Below, in pieces: positions 12,511 to 25,083 of a stretch of 64,000 bases of DNA. The notes under the pieces are model-generated. The model made no database searches. It was given only the letters and a program-made list of their open reading frames with translations, and had not been told where the DNA came from. The stretch is from Acheta domesticus (taxonomy: Eukaryota > Arthropoda > Insecta > Orthoptera > Gryllidae), in the NCBI GenBank assembly GCA_031308135.1, contig JAHLJT010000631.1, forward strand, positions 7,755,286 through 7,819,285, read 5' to 3'. Numbering within the stretch: position 1 is the first letter of the stretch; the number at the start of each line of letters is the position of its first letter. The translations under genes and the position numbers were made by a program.

Positions 12511-13043
12511 GCATCAACCTGATATCACTGCCGTCCCTCTGACCGGGAGGTCCTAAGTTCGAGTCCCGACGGCGGCAGGATTTTCGACACTAGCTTGTCA
12601 ACTTGGTCGAAATCAGTCGCTGTCTGGAGGAGAATTCTAGCGGCCAGTGGCTCTCATCGGTAGTTTTCCGTGGTTTCTCCAATGAACACTAATACCTTAG
12701 CCAATGGACCACGCGCGTTCTTTCCTCTTCCTTGTTCTATCCTCTCCTCTCACATACACACTTACAGTGACATGCGCTACACTACCACACATGCCGGGAG
12801 ACCGATCGGGAGCTTACAGCTTGTCCCGGTTGGGGCGGTGCCCCGCTGGTGGGAGATACCTTGTTGCGGGAAAAACCCGCTAGTCGACAGTAGGTCGGCG
12901 CCGGATCTCCCCATCCAGCGATGAAAGATCACCGCCACCTCCCAATAAAAAACAAGCACTACGCTTACGGGGCTAATGACCTCCATGGTGGACGCGCCCG
13001 GAATCACTACACTCCCGGAATCACTAACAATCAATCAGTTAAC
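12511..13043 (+). mobile_element. SINE family 1, 5'-truncated copy
   Basis: Starts just inside the tRNA-like head ('catcaacctgatatcactg'), keeps the B box region and the full body, and ends 'gcgcccggaatcac' followed by 'caatcaatcag'. It interrupts the C-rich minisatellite, which resumes after its end, so it inserted into pre-existing C-rich DNA. Confidence 0.88.
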
Positions 13044-13460
13044 CAACCTGCTCCATCCGGCCCCGTCATGCCGTGCTCCTTTCTGCCGTGTCCTCTCCCG
13101 CCCCGCCCTTTCTGGTAGGTCCCATCTGCGTCCCCCCGGTCCTTTCCGCTCCGCTCCGTCCCGCCCCGCCCCGCCCCGCCCCGCCCCACCCCGCCCCGCC
13201 CCGCCCCGCCCCTTCAATCCGTGGTTATCCCGCTCTATCTCAAACCACTCCGTACCCGCACCGTCACATGTGCCCACTGCCCCCGCTGCCGCGCTTGCCA
13301 GCGCCGAGGCCAACACCCCCGCCACTGCCACTGCCCCCCGCCCTTGCCTCTACCCTCTCCGCCACCACCATCACCACGCCCCCGCCCCCGCTACCTACCC
13401 CACCCCCGTGCGTTTGCCTGCAGCGCCGCTCCTCGCGCCAATCCCTCACTGCCCAGAGCT
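13044..13460. repeat. C-rich low-complexity tract, (CCCCG)n core
   Basis: Continuation of the C-rich DNA on the far side of the SINE. The purest part is a run of cccGc-type pentamers at about 13156-13211. Open frames here are Pro/Ala-rich artefacts. Confidence 0.75.
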
Positions 13461-13466
13461 TAGAGC

Positions 13467-14440
13467 AAGGCTGTCCACTGGCGGCCCGCGGTGCCATTTA
13501 TTGTGGCCCGCGAAAAGTTATTTAGACACACATGAAAGTCCGTGCATCCATGTTGGGCGAGAATATTGAGTCTAGTATATGCGCCCTCTCGAGGTCAACA
13601 CTCCCTTACTGTGAAAATAGGTTAGGTTTAGATTTAAGGATATTTTTCTAATAAATTCGGAAATGCGTGTTTCCATCCACCCCTGATTCAGAGCAGCCGG
13701 GCAAACTGCCGGGATCAACAAGACGGGATCACGTGTGGATCGCCCGAGTCTTGAAAATATGGCCCGCAACTATATTAACCCGGCAGTATGCACGCGGGGT
13801 GCCTGAGTCACCCCAGCATTGTTTCGGATCTCACTATTACTTTTAGTTCTATTTATAATATTGCCAGCTTCTCAATACCTTTCACGGGAAGCTTTGTGCA
13901 CATATCCCGACTCTTCTCTTTCAACTGTTTCCTGTCGTTTCCTGCAAATTTCGTCGCGAAGGCGATGGCGCGCTGCGTGGGGGCTACCGAGTCACCTCGC
14001 GCAACCTTTGTTATCGCTTCCTGCCACGCTGTTCACTGTAGTTCTCAGCAGGACGACATAGAAGTTTTATTCTCAAATATACATCATGATAAGTGGTTTT
14101 GTTCGAGATTACGAGAAAACTACATCCTTCTATTTAAAGTGCAATTTAAACACGTGCATGAAACACGTGCAGCACATTTGTGAAAGTTATTTGCAAAAAC
14201 AACGTTCTTAAAAATTAAAATTTTATTTTTACTTGTTTCCAAACTATGTATAAATACTTGGAAATAAACACCTATTCATTAAAGAAACAAAATAGGTTGT
14301 TATTAATTGTTTTCTTGACATGTTTACTGTGGGGCGACTGAGGCACTCCGCGCGCCTCAATTTGTCACAACACTTGGCGCGCCTACTGCCGGGTTAAAGG
14401 CGGTAGTTGTGGCCCTTGAGGCCAGGGCCCTTCAACTCCC
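13467..14440. mobile_element. Probable hAT element interrupted by a piggyBac-type insertion
   Basis: CAAGGCTGTCC at 13467 matches the terminus of the well-delimited hAT element at 42809-43120, and is followed by 'ggcggcccgcgg' and 'gtggcccgcg', which that family also carries. After the nested element (13779-14393) the sequence resumes with 'gtggcccttgaggccagggc', as expected for the opposite end. The right terminus is decayed and I see no matching 8-bp duplication, so the outer boundary is uncertain. Confidence 0.45.
13779..14393. mobile_element. piggyBac-type non-autonomous element, 615 bp
   Basis: Both ends are flanked by TTAA (13775-13778 and 14394-14397). The termini are inverted repeats CCCGGCAGTAtGC (left) and CCCGGCAGTAgGC (right, complement). 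A second, internal inverted pair contains 'GGGTGCCTGAGTCaCCCC' (about 13797-13815) and its counterpart near 14331-14352. TTAA targets, CCC starts and subterminal inverted repeats are characteristic of piggyBac. No transposase frame is present. Confidence 0.9.
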
Positions 14441-15224
14441 ACATAATGTGATGGAGTCCATTATAATGGCGCACTCTCCTGTAGCACCTTCTTACAGGAA
14501 CTAAAGACGAACTGCTGCCGACGATACTTCAAATGTGTGTGGCTGCTACGTAGGTTCACATTACGCTCAAGCAGGCGCGTCATGCTACAAAAGATAGCGT
14601 CGATGTTCGCGCGTTCTTCAGCGGTTTCTTTTATCTATATAATATGAATAACTGAACATTTAGAAGGCACTTTTCGTATTTCTCACAATTTAGCCAATTT
14701 TTAGGTGCGGATGTTGGCGAGCGTGTACCCGGCGACACTAGCGCCTCCTACAGTAGCACCTTCGAGCTTTGTCCCCGGTTTTGATGGAGAGTTGCAGGGC
14801 CCTGCTTGAGGCCTTACTAGTTGGACGCCCCTGGCTTAGCGGCTTCGTCCGCTCCTGTCCTGCGACCCCGCGCCGCGCCGGTCAGCCCGTCGTGGGCGCC
14901 GCTTGCTTGCTTTATTACCACGCTGGTTTGTTCTGGATTCGCACTGCATCAACCCGTTCAATCCACCTCGCCACTAACGCACTGTTGTCCTCACGTGACG
15001 TCTTTTGCATCCTCTCGATTACTCCGCAACGTTGTCGTGTTTCCCTTGCCGGTTTTAACCACTCACCACTTAACTTTTATCAATTTGTTGTCCACACATT
15101 TCCCTGACCATCTACATATCTATTGGTTGTAATGCAGTTTCTTGCTCATACTGTTCTTTCTTCATACTTACGCTTCATTTATTAATTCTTCCTTTCAATA
15201 GATTTTTGTCCATGTTCCTCGCTA
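14398..15224. other. Unassigned DNA, no gene supported
   Basis: Moderately GC-rich at 14760-14960 with open frames in two phases. There are no convincing splice junctions, conserved motifs or element boundaries. Confidence 0.35.
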
Positions 15225-16080
15225 ATGATTACGCAGTATAGAGAAAGTATTGTAATAGTGTAGGAAAAAACGGCGAATTTTTTTGCAGAAAAACTCTTAT
15301 TGCAGGGCCCTGGTAACGAAAAGGTAGATAAATATTGCCCCTACATCAAGAAATTTAGTTTCTCTAACATATTGAGAATCCATGTTTTGTGGGTTCTTGA
15401 AACCGAAAAATCGATTAATGGAAATAGTCTGTTCGTCCGTCTGTGAAAAACGTTAGCGGTTAAGCCCTAAGCAGAGTTTTGACCAAAATTTATTTTCTCC
15501 ATCTATTTGGCTGATTTCGCGGCCCCTTGAATTTAAAACATATTTTGATTTTGAGGGTACTTTACATTAAGCCTCTGGGACACTTTCCAAATTTTCAAAA
15601 TAATAGCATCATTTTTTTTATTTAATTTTGACCATGGATAGAGTGAAGAACGCTTAAGGAAATGTCGCAGGTATTAGCAGAATCAGTATCGTTGAAATCA
15701 CTGATTTTTCGAAAGATGCAAAAGTTCACACTTTTTGTTGTGTCTTTCTACAACTACAATTATGAAGGTACATTTTTTCTTAATGAAGTGTGCGTACCAG
15801 AAACATCTTGAAATAAGTTCATTTTCAATTTTCCGAAAATTTAAGTATTTTTGCGTGGTTTTGCATCATAAAAGAAACTTTTTAAATTTTAAACAATGAT
15901 TTTCGCAGAAACGGCTCTAATTTTTTCTTTAATTTTTTCTCATATGTAACAAAAAACTGTAAAGATAATGGTGATGGTCCCATTTTCGGCTTACTCCCTG
16001 TATTTTTGGAAATTACACAAAATTTCGGAATTGTAAATTCGTATTTCACGCGCTTCGTTTGTCACGCTGTCATTTCGCAT
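15225..16080 (+). repeat. Interspersed repeat R4, copy 2 (longest)
   Basis: Contains both halves of R4. The first half has 'cggcgaattttttt', 'gcagaaaaactcttattgc', 'ggtaacgaaaa', 'tctgttcgtccgtctgtg' and 'gggtactttacattaagcc'. The second half, from about 15740, aligns to 4740-5000. Having the two halves in the same order in both copies indicates a composite element of at least 850 bp. Confidence 0.7.
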
Positions 16081-17539
16081 AATGGGAACAGAAAATTTTT
16101 TGAAATTCTCGAGTTCATTCCATTGTTGTCGGTCATAATTATTGTAAGCTGTTGATAATATTCTTATGAAAGAAACGGGATTGAAGGAAGGTAATATATT
16201 ATTTAACTTAGAGCTGACGAACCCACTTCTTTACTTTCAGAGTTGTTGATTGCTGATTATGGTATTCAAAAATTGAAAACTCACTTCAGTGTAATCAAGA
16301 GAGGCTTGTGTGAAATTCGTCTTACTTTTCTATGTTACATAAATACTATACCAGTTAAATTTATTCATGTTTGTTTCATTTGTAAAAATAAGAAATTACT
16401 ATTGTTCCAGACGATCAAAATAAATAATGCAGATATGCATTTGAGGCACTTATTTTAATTTGTTGAATTAAGACATTGTCGAGTTATAACCGATGTACTA
16501 GTAGGACAGACTTTGCAATATTTCAATATTACATAACTATTTCCAATAATACGAAAAAGTATGTGGTCTTGTAGCACTGCTAGTTTGGTAATTTTGTCTA
16601 CCCCACATTTACTACTTAGTCTAATGATACTCTTTATATCCAACATGACAAGGGGGTGTACCCAGCCACTCATTTGTTAGGAAACCAAATCTCAATCTGC
16701 TTTTCACACTCGGGTGTTTCTTATCTTTTGAGATCCCACAATAAACTCTACGCTGCTATAGATTCCAACGTACCTCCATGGAAATTCCAGCTCCCTTCCA
16801 AATCCCTTTTACAATGCAACTACTATTTTATAGAGGAAACCGCCATCTTTTATAAAGGTATTTCGTTACCGAGGAGCAGTATCAGAACTGATCTCGTTTT
16901 CCCCTCTCACCCTTTTCTGAATTTCTCCCCCAGATTTCCGTGCGCGGATTCCCCCTTCGCCTCTAGACGAAAGTGACGTCTGCATTCACTTGTCTGCGCT
17001 CTCCTTCTCGTTCTTTCTCTCCCCTGCCGCTTCCTCGCTTTTCACGCCCAAGGCGTTCTCCGACCCACTTCGATTCATTCTACACCCCTTCCACATCTCA
17101 CCCTGCCCCACCCCGCCACGCCCCTTCAAACGCCATCACTCCTGCCCCATCCTCTCTCTCTCTCTCCTTGGTTGCAGAAGGACACCAGGACTTTTCTCGA
17201 GGGCAGACTTCGTGTTTTCTTATAAAGAATTTTAAATTATGCAGACTAAAAATGTGGTTTTATTTGTTGACTTATTGTTAATATTTATAATGTTAACAAT
17301 TGTTATATTGAATGACTTTTGTTAAAATAAAAAAATTAATAAAAGCTATATTTTTGAATGTGTGTCATCGGCATCTGGCCGGCTGAAGCCTTAATGAGCC
17401 TCCCTCCCTTGGTACCCCCTGCTTTTTTTTTGCAATCTCCTCTTCGTTCATCTCTTTGCGTGCAGCTTCTATGAATCTGCGGGCCGAAACCATCGTATTT
17501 CAGTTCACTCCACCCTTCCCTTCACACATTTATCGCCAC
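16081..17539. other. AT-rich then pyrimidine-rich DNA, no gene seen
   Basis: Open frames at 16656-17281 lie in a C/T-rich stretch with a (TC)n run near 17154-17165. There is no splice or domain evidence. Confidence 0.4.
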
Positions 17540-18190
17540 CTTCACAACCATCTGCCACACCTCGTCCAACCTGCCACACCTGACATCAACCTGCAACCCA
17601 AGTAATCCCCACCTTTCCACTTACCACCCGCCTCCCCCTGCCCAACCCCCGTCTTGCCACACTCTCCGTCTTGTCCCATCTCTGTGTAAGTCCGTCATCA
17701 ATAGCCCAATCCTCCATCATGCTCCCTCATCCGTTCTGTCCCACTCTCTAAGTTTGCCCCATCTTTCCACCTCCCACTCGCCACCCCCTGCCCAGCCTCC
17801 GTCTTGTCCCGCCCTCCGTCCCATCCTCCAACTTGCCCCACTCTCCGTCCTGTCCCATCTCTGTTTAAACCCATCATCAATAGCCCAATCCTCCATCATG
17901 TCCCCTCATCCGTCCTGTCCCGCTCTCTAATTTTGTCCCACTTTCTTATCTTGCTCCAGACTCCGTCTCGTCCCGGTCTTCGTGTTGGGCCATCCTCCAA
18001 CTTGCCCCACTCTCCGTCCTGTTCCATCCCCTGCCTTGCCCCACACACCGTCATTCCCCACCCTCCGGTCTCACCGCAACGGAAGTTTGTTGTCGCTTTT
18101 TCCTCGTCCTGCCGCTTTCCCGCTTTCCTCGCCGGAGGCATTCACCCACCCCCTCCACTCTCCCAGCCTCTCCCCCCCCCCCGTCGCCTG
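17540..18190. repeat. C/T-rich minisatellite with 179-bp duplication
   Basis: Units built on 'ctccgtc(t/c)tgtccc' and 'cttgccccactctccgtcc'. A longer unit beginning 'catcaatagcccaatcctcc' occurs at 17695 and again at 17874, a 179-bp direct duplication. A poly-C run lies near 18171-18181. Confidence 0.75.
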
Positions 18191-20000
18191 CGCGTCGCGT
18201 CGCACCCTCTGCGCCTCGGGCAATTGTCGCATTGAGAAGGCAAATCTGCGCAAATAAGTCGCCGAAATGGAATTGTGAATAAGAGTCTTATTTCCTTTAA
18301 AGAGAGAGACTTCCCGAACCTGTTGTGGCGGGTTCTGCCGGGAATCTACGCCAGGAGTCGGCGAGCTATTTCCCAGGGTTCTTATTTTACTGTCAACACC
18401 AAACCGTTCTACAGGGAAACTTCTTTTCCATTATGTAAAATATTTTTTATTTTTTACATAGAACAATATTAAACTTAAAAATTGTAAAACGTGACAGAGA
18501 AAGGTAGCAGGATTCGATTCAATTGCTAAATTATCTTTATCAATCATTGCGTTATGTTCAAGTTTTGTTAATTCTCTTGGAGATATTTTATAACAAATTT
18601 AAAATGTCTCAGAAATTGTCGTACAAATAACAGCATTGTTGCCGTTACTACAAACTGTGTTGAAATGAAAGAATTTCGCTTTTATACAAAGTGTTAATGA
18701 GTTACAGAAAATTTCAAAGATATTTTTTTAAACCGGGTTCTTCACAATTCTCTTACATATTTTAAGCTTTTAATAAATTATAAGAATTTCGTAATTCGGT
18801 GAGTATATTTTTCCTCTGTAATCCCTTACATTCAGCATTCAGCACTCAGCAGGTTATAATTAGAGGAAAACGCCTGGCTGCTTGTTTCAACATTCGCCTG
18901 CTTATTTCTTACTTAGAATCCGCTTTCCTTAATGACTCGCCTCTTCTGGCGCTGTATTCAAACTCTGCTTCCCCTCCTACCGCAGAACTTATAAGTTAAC
19001 TTTACCGTTTAGCGTCAAAACATGTTGGTTGCGTTTTAATGTGTTGTATACTTCTATTTACCTCAGCAAAATTTGTCTTTCTCTCAATGTTCAGTGATTT
19101 TAAAACGAAATGCAGATGTGTTGGCTTAAATAGAACCTTACATTTTCTGACAAATGTAGTATAATTTGTTGCGCTCAAGCATCCGCAGTTTTCAAAGTTT
19201 TACAGATTTATGGAAATATTTGGCTAGCTTTTGTAATTTTATAAATATAAAGGTTTTAATATGTCAGTGAAATTACCATCATTACAATTTAAGTTCCCGT
19301 GAGAACGTTTTTACCATTAATAACAGTGAATTTTTTTCTCTTTATGACTTTCTGTGTGTATTTGTCTACATATTTCCTCCAATAGTCCTAATGTTTTTAG
19401 CAAGTGAGAATAAGTTTCACCTAAAGCAAATAGACTTAGATGAGATATGTGTAATAAGAAAGAGTACTTCTGTCACATTTCATTTCATAATCATTAGTTT
19501 ACTTTTAAGCTTACATTCAGAACTGATAGTTTATATACAAGTTTCAAGTGGTTTATTCTTACGAAGAAAATTTCTCTTTCTTGATTTTATAATCTGATGC
19601 ACAAATATCTGACGTTTCTCTCAAAGTACCTTCCTTTCATATCAATTTACCATGCAAAATGAAATTACGTTTCAGGTGAAAATGAAAGATAGTTGGATCA
19701 GTATTCCAGAAGGTTCTAATTAAGTTTCATCAGCGGAGAAAGAAGGGTCATTTTAATTTATTTTATAGCTTTATTAATGTTTTATTATGCATTAAATCTG
19801 TCAAACGCGGCTTCCTGAACTATTCCTAGCTTACGTTAATCAGGTCAGTGGCAGTTACTATTAGTTACTATTACTCAATGTTTGGAGTAGTTTGGTTTTT
19901 GCCCAATACGCAAAATATGAGGCAGAGTTTTCAATTTTACATTCCATAGTGCGACGATACCGTTTTATTTATTTTAATATTTATAAACACTCATGTACGT
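18191..20000. other. AT-rich intergenic DNA, nothing recognised
   Basis: No coding, RNA or repeat boundaries identified. Confidence 0.4.
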
Positions 20001-20351
20001 AGGTTGGTTAATTGTTAGTGATTCCGTTCGCGCAAACTACTGAGGTCATTAGTCCCATAGTGTATTGAAGAGTGAGGATAAGACAAGGAAGAGGAAGGAA
20101 AGATCGCATGCAGTCCGTGGTCCGTTTATTAGGTTACTGATCCAGCTTTTGCCTGGTGTTGATCGGAGAAACCACGGGAAACTATCGATGAGAGCAGTCG
20201 ACCTCTAGAATTCTCCTCCAGACAACGACAGAATTCGACCTATCTGACAAGCCAGTGTCGAAAATTCTGGCGCCGTGGGGAGTGGAGTCCTAAGACCTCC
20301 CGGTCAGAGGGACTGCAGTGACATCAGTTGATGCACTGAGCCACTCCCGGT
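20001..20351 (-). mobile_element. SINE family 1, short form with internal deletion
   Basis: Read on the minus strand it begins with the tRNA head (A-box-like TGGCTCAGTGC, complement at about 20334-20344) and B-box region. It keeps 'gtttcccgtggtttctcc' and the 3' end ('gactaatgacctcagtagtt', then 'aatcactaacaatta'), but lacks the roughly 170-bp central block containing 'ggtcggcgccgg'. The B box is mutated, so the copy is old or dead. Confidence 0.85.
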
Positions 20352-22768
20352 AAAATAAACTCAGCCCCACATTGGGCAAGCCATCTGAAATGCATTTAAA
20401 TTACCTGGGATATTCCCCGCGACGTTCCCCTTTGTAAAGTAAACAGTGTTACTTTATTTATTTAACGTGCATATGTCTAAGATTTCGCCTGCCCTGACAT
20501 GCTCAGAAGTTACGTCTATTGTTTAACAAGGGGATTGTTGCGGATTACAGAAAACGTTCGTTGGTCGACAGACTTGTCCATATGGAATCGCAAGGACGAA
20601 AGTTTTACGTAAGGAATATTTTTTTCTTGTTCGATTAAATATTGGAATAATAAAAATAAAAACATATTCCTTCTGGAAAACATAATTCCCATTCCCTCGC
20701 TGTAATCATTAAATTCACCAACAAACAACAACACTAAGTGAAAAGACAACATAAATAGTGTCTCAATCGATTTATGATGTTCGTACTATATTTACAATAC
20801 ACACATGCTCTGATTATTTCATTCATCCATGGCCCTGTTCCCCTTTTTTCTTATTGTGTAATCTTAACTTAAAACTATCAACACGACTTGACCTTCATAC
20901 ATATTAACAAGACATTTATTAGTCATTTTCCTTTGGGGCCTCTACATGCTTCTAAGACGATTATCGTTACTTTATCTCCTGTCATCGGCGATATCACAAC
21001 ATACTGCCATTGGATCCTGTTCGGTTTCCTTTACTACTTAATTCCAAATATTGTTTATAAATTTCTACGGACTTGAATTACTTAATTTACAATTACAGTA
21101 TTAAACTTCCTATCACAATCTTTAGCAATTGAACTGCGTAACTTATAAATCGATCTATACGCGTTCCGTTCAGCACGTTCTCTTCGGACACAGCTCCTGT
21201 ATAATCCCCACCTTTTAATTCTCTTACTCTATGTCCTGTTGCGTCTCAAACGCGTTTCTTGGCTCTTTCTGCGTATTCTGCTTCTATCGTCTAATGTCCG
21301 TGTTCCTCCTGATTGGCTAACTACTTGTATAGCTATTACCGTATTTACTTTTGGACATCTGGTCTTTTGATATTTATTAATTATATTTACCATCCTTGAA
21401 ATTGCTACATGTCATGCTGAATAAACAATAATTTCGCGACACTAATATATGGTGTGACTTTGCACGATGCCTTCCCATGGTGTACTACCATGTTATCATG
21501 CGTGTTGCATTGCCATAAAACCCATAGGTGACTAACCACTTTGTATGAGGTCAGCTCCAAGGAGCACTTTATTGTCATTTGCTATCGTCAATATATGCTT
21601 ACGAAATTATGAATATAGACGTTCCACCCTGATGCTCATCAGATTATCTAATGCGGGTTTTATTTGAGCCATAGACACGAAATAATTACTCCTTAAGCGT
21701 ACATTTGCGCATATTTGTTTATAACATGTGTACGGCAGAGTATGAAATAATGTCTGCAGGCAACAAAAACGTGCATTATCTAACAGCTTCGAGCTATTCG
21801 AGCGCTGTGGGAGAGGCGAGTGAGTGGTGCCTTGGCTGCGAGGAATGCACTACATGGAATGCACTAGAGAACGGATCCAACATTTAGGTAGTTATAATAC
21901 ATTTGTCCTGAATAAGGTCTAAAAGAGACTGAAAAAACGTTGGCAACATTTCATATGATTTGGACATCAAAGACTTAATAAATGTAGATAAATCTATAGT
22001 TATATAAGTATTATTTCTGCGTGTAGATGTTTTTTAACTTTCCAACAGAAAACTATCATTTACATACAGTATACATTAAAATAATATTACAATTACATTT
22101 AATATAATTAACTGGAGGACCCGGCAATGCTTTGCGTTTGCAATGTATTACACTTCACAGGCGGCTGGTCACATGATTTTTAATCAGGTTTCAATGGATG
22201 GAATACTTTCTCGCGAGTACGGATTTGTTTTATATCCTGGTTTGGATATGATTGTCAAGTATACTATTGTTAAAATGTCTTTCCTCATGTTTGGGCATGC
22301 ATTTTTATGACACTGTCTCGGAGAAATTTGATTTACGTGTCCGAGACCACGTTCAAATGTATAATTCCGGCCGATATTTCATAATCGCAAGTGTAGAATA
22401 TGCAACGAAGACGCACGTAATACTTAAGTGTGCGGCGGGTTGCGTAGAGCTTCTGTTAAGGGGCGCTTGAGTTTTAAAGGCATAAATCATCAATTCCCCC
22501 ATTTTGCGTTTTTGAGAAAAACATACGCACATTCCCATTGAGCCTATAACTATAACTATGCCTGTAATCTTCGCGCAAGTGCAAGCCAGAAGCTGGCAAA
22601 GTTATCAAGTAAGCAATAAGTATGACAAAGAAATTATCACAGTAGTGTTCATGTTTCCCGTATTCCTCTCGTCTCAGCTTATGCATTTTCAGCAACACTG
22701 GAAGTTTGTTTTTCATATACATTGGAATAAAAAAGGCATGTCCATGATGGTGTGTGTGTGTGTCGCAG
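20352..22768. other. AT-rich, upstream intron or intergenic DNA
   Basis: No exon recognised. A segment near 22110-22140 ('ggacccggcaatgctttgcg') looks like a repeat-derived remnant but has no partner in this window. The last bases (22750-22768) form a TG-rich tract ending in CAG, serving as the acceptor for the following exon. Confidence 0.4.
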
Positions 22769-23006
22769 GGTCGGAGGTGGACAGCGACGAGGAGGACGCG
22801 GAGGCGGACTGCGGCGCGGGCGCGGGCGGCGACGACGCGGACGCCCGGCGGCGCGCGGGGGCCGGCGGCGGCGGCGGCGGTGGGGGCGGAGTGGCCGACG
22901 GCGGAGGCGGCGGCGGCGGAGGCGGCGACTCCTGCGAGGGCGGCGCGGCGGACGCGGCGCGCAAGCCGCTCGTGCCGGCCAACCCCGGCCCGCTGCTCGC
23001 CCAGTC
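22769..23006 (+). CDS. Candidate internal exon, acidic then Gly-rich
   Basis: A frame of 78 complete codons lies between a CAG acceptor (AG at 22767-22768, after a TG-rich tract) and a consensus GTGAGT donor at 23007. The peptide starts SEVDSDEEDAEAD, passes through Asp/Arg-rich and two poly-Gly tracts, and ends ARKPLVPANPGPLLAQ. The extreme GC richness against AT-rich flanks is typical of disordered-region exons. The exon takes one base from the upstream exon and ends with two bases of a codon. If not spliced, reading through gives TCG TGA, so the donor overlaps an in-frame stop and an alternative C-terminus is possible. The composition suggests an intrinsically disordered cytoplasmic or nuclear segment. 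The protein is not identified, and poly-Gly coding could in principle be chance. Confidence 0.55.
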
Positions 23007-23079
23007 GTGAGTGCCTCAGCAGCGCGCGCGATCGCTCTTGCCCCGCTCCACTCCTCTCCTCTCCACACGCCGCAGGGGG

Positions 23080-23335
23080 GGAATTGCGGTGACGGAGGTT
23101 GCCGCGATTTCTGGTGGAGACTCGTAGACGATCACACGGACCCTGAGTTTCACGGCGACACTCATGTCGTTAGCTTCAAGGTGGAGGCTCCACACTCCGT
23201 AGGCGGTGGGGGGAATCGCGGTGACGGAGGTTGCCGCGATTTCTGATGGAGACTCGTAGACGACCGCACGGACCCTGAGTTTCGCAGTGACACTCACGTC
23301 GTTAGCATCAAGGTGGAGGCAGTGAGTAGGCGATG
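23080..23335. repeat. Tandem duplication of a 132-bp unit
   Basis: 'ggtgacggaggttgccgcg' begins at 23088 and again at 23220. The units continue 'gagactcgtagacga' and 'gtcgttagc(t/a)tcaaggtgga' in both copies. The sequence begins just after a pyrimidine-rich stretch ending CGCAG (23071-23075) that could act as an acceptor, but the frame continuing from the upstream exon closes after 17 codons. Confidence 0.75.
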
Positions 23336-25083
23336 CTAAGCTCCTGGTTGACGGGCCTCGTCCAGAAATCTGTCAGTTGGACCCCTGGCGCCTAGACCTT
23401 TGGGTAGGATTGGGTGCTCTGGAATGCTCTGGCTTCGGAATGATCTGGAATCCATAGAGAGATGTCCGGTGGGAACTGGATACCATCCGTCAGGTTCAGG
23501 TTCTGGCGATACTCACGTCAATAGCCTAAAGGTGTAGGCATTGAGGAGACGGGAAGGGGGGCTCCGAGTCAATCGAACCTTAATTGGGCTCTTGGCTTCG
23601 TCGTGGCAGTGGCCCTATACTCTGGGCATAGAGGAAGGACTTGTCCCGGCCCATGTGAGTTGCGCATTGATTCAACTCCGGCCCTAGCCTAGAAAGCTAG
23701 TAGCTCTGAGCTGGCAGGGCGGCCTTAGACCCTGACATTGTATGGGAAGGTTGCCGCGAGGGTAAATTGCGTTTCTATGGGATCCAGATACCAGCCTGGC
23801 GGCGTACTTGTGCGTCGTCAGGGGGTTAGGGTAAAAGCGAAAAGCTTAGGGACCAACCCCGGGGACTCGTGCTCCGTAGTAGAACAAGTAGATGTGTGGA
23901 ATAGTAGCCCACGCAGGGTCCAGGCTTCGCTCCACAGCAGGGGCTCCTTCCTTCCACGTCTCGATCTTCGCTCAGCTCCGCCAGTCGCCGCCCCCGAAAC
24001 CCTGCATTCTATTTTCTACCCACCCACGTCCTTGCCCCGCCACTCCGTCACTCACACCTCGTCTCAGTGTCCTGCCTCCGTCTCAACCCCGTCCCCTCTT
24101 TATTTCCCTACGTCGTAGCTTTTCGCATTGCATGGAAATACCCACTCCATGGTTTTCCCCTCCCCATGGGTTGCCTACCCCCCTGGCTTTCCCAAACCAT
24201 GGCTTTCCCCGTCACATGACATTCCCTGCCTCGTATCATTATCTTCCTCACCTCACGTCGTTCCTATCAGTAGCGTAGCGTCAGAGGACGCTACGATGCT
24301 GAGCATCCCCATGTAAAATATTAATCAAAGAACCCTAAATATAGTACTGATAATCTTCCAAGTGAGTGAAACACTTTGAGCAAAACACGTTTTGTATTAA
24401 TTTTAAAGTGATTTCCTATTATTGAATTCGGCGCGTTGTTACAAGCTGGCCTCTAATTGCTTGGACGCTAAAATGCTCCTAGCGTCTGCCGCGAGATTGC
24501 GAAGGGCAATGACGCATGCGCAGACGGCGAGGTTCTCCCCTCCCTTCTCTCCTGCCCTAAATGCCCTAGTCCCGATAAGCTAGCATACGGTGAGAAAAGG
24601 CTTATGACCATGTTGCTCGTTTGTGCATGAGAGTGCTTGAGGTCGTTAGGGAAATATTTTTCTTTCTCACTCGTGATTCTGTGCTTGGTTATGAACACAA
24701 GTAGTATAAATAATGCTTGCCTGATAATTTTTAATTAATATCTAAGAAGTTGAATTCTTATTTAACTTATTAAATTTTATTTTGATTCGAAATATATAAA
24801 TTCATGAGAACTAAAGCTGAACCATTTCATAATTTGCTTTCAAGACGTCTCCTGACATAAATATGATAAAGTACTGTAACGTTTGTTTCTATAACATAGA
24901 TTCTAGAAAATATTAAAAGTAATGATGTCTTCGGTTCGCGTTATTGTTGAGCATCCTCAAACGCGCGAGTCGCGCTACCATTCTCGGTCGCCCGTTCTGC
25001 AACTCCTCATTGGTAGCCTCCCGACCGCTCCTTGCCTCGTCCTCCCGCCCTGTGTCTCTGCCCCACCTGGGACGGTGATGGTG
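23336..25083. other. Presumed intron DNA, no gene seen
   Basis: The stretch 23340-24300 is moderately GC-rich, with C-rich patches such as 24000-24250. Open frames on both strands lack support. The rest is AT-rich except for 24930-25080. Confidence 0.35.

Noticed and set aside
22679..23246. Arg- and Gly-rich alternative frames over the GC-rich exon, on both strands
   Set aside because: Shadows of the exon frame; only one frame has matching splice sites and a plausible acidic start.
23016..23297. 93-residue minus-strand frame with internal duplication
   Set aside because: The duplication is the 132-bp DNA repeat; no family or splice support.
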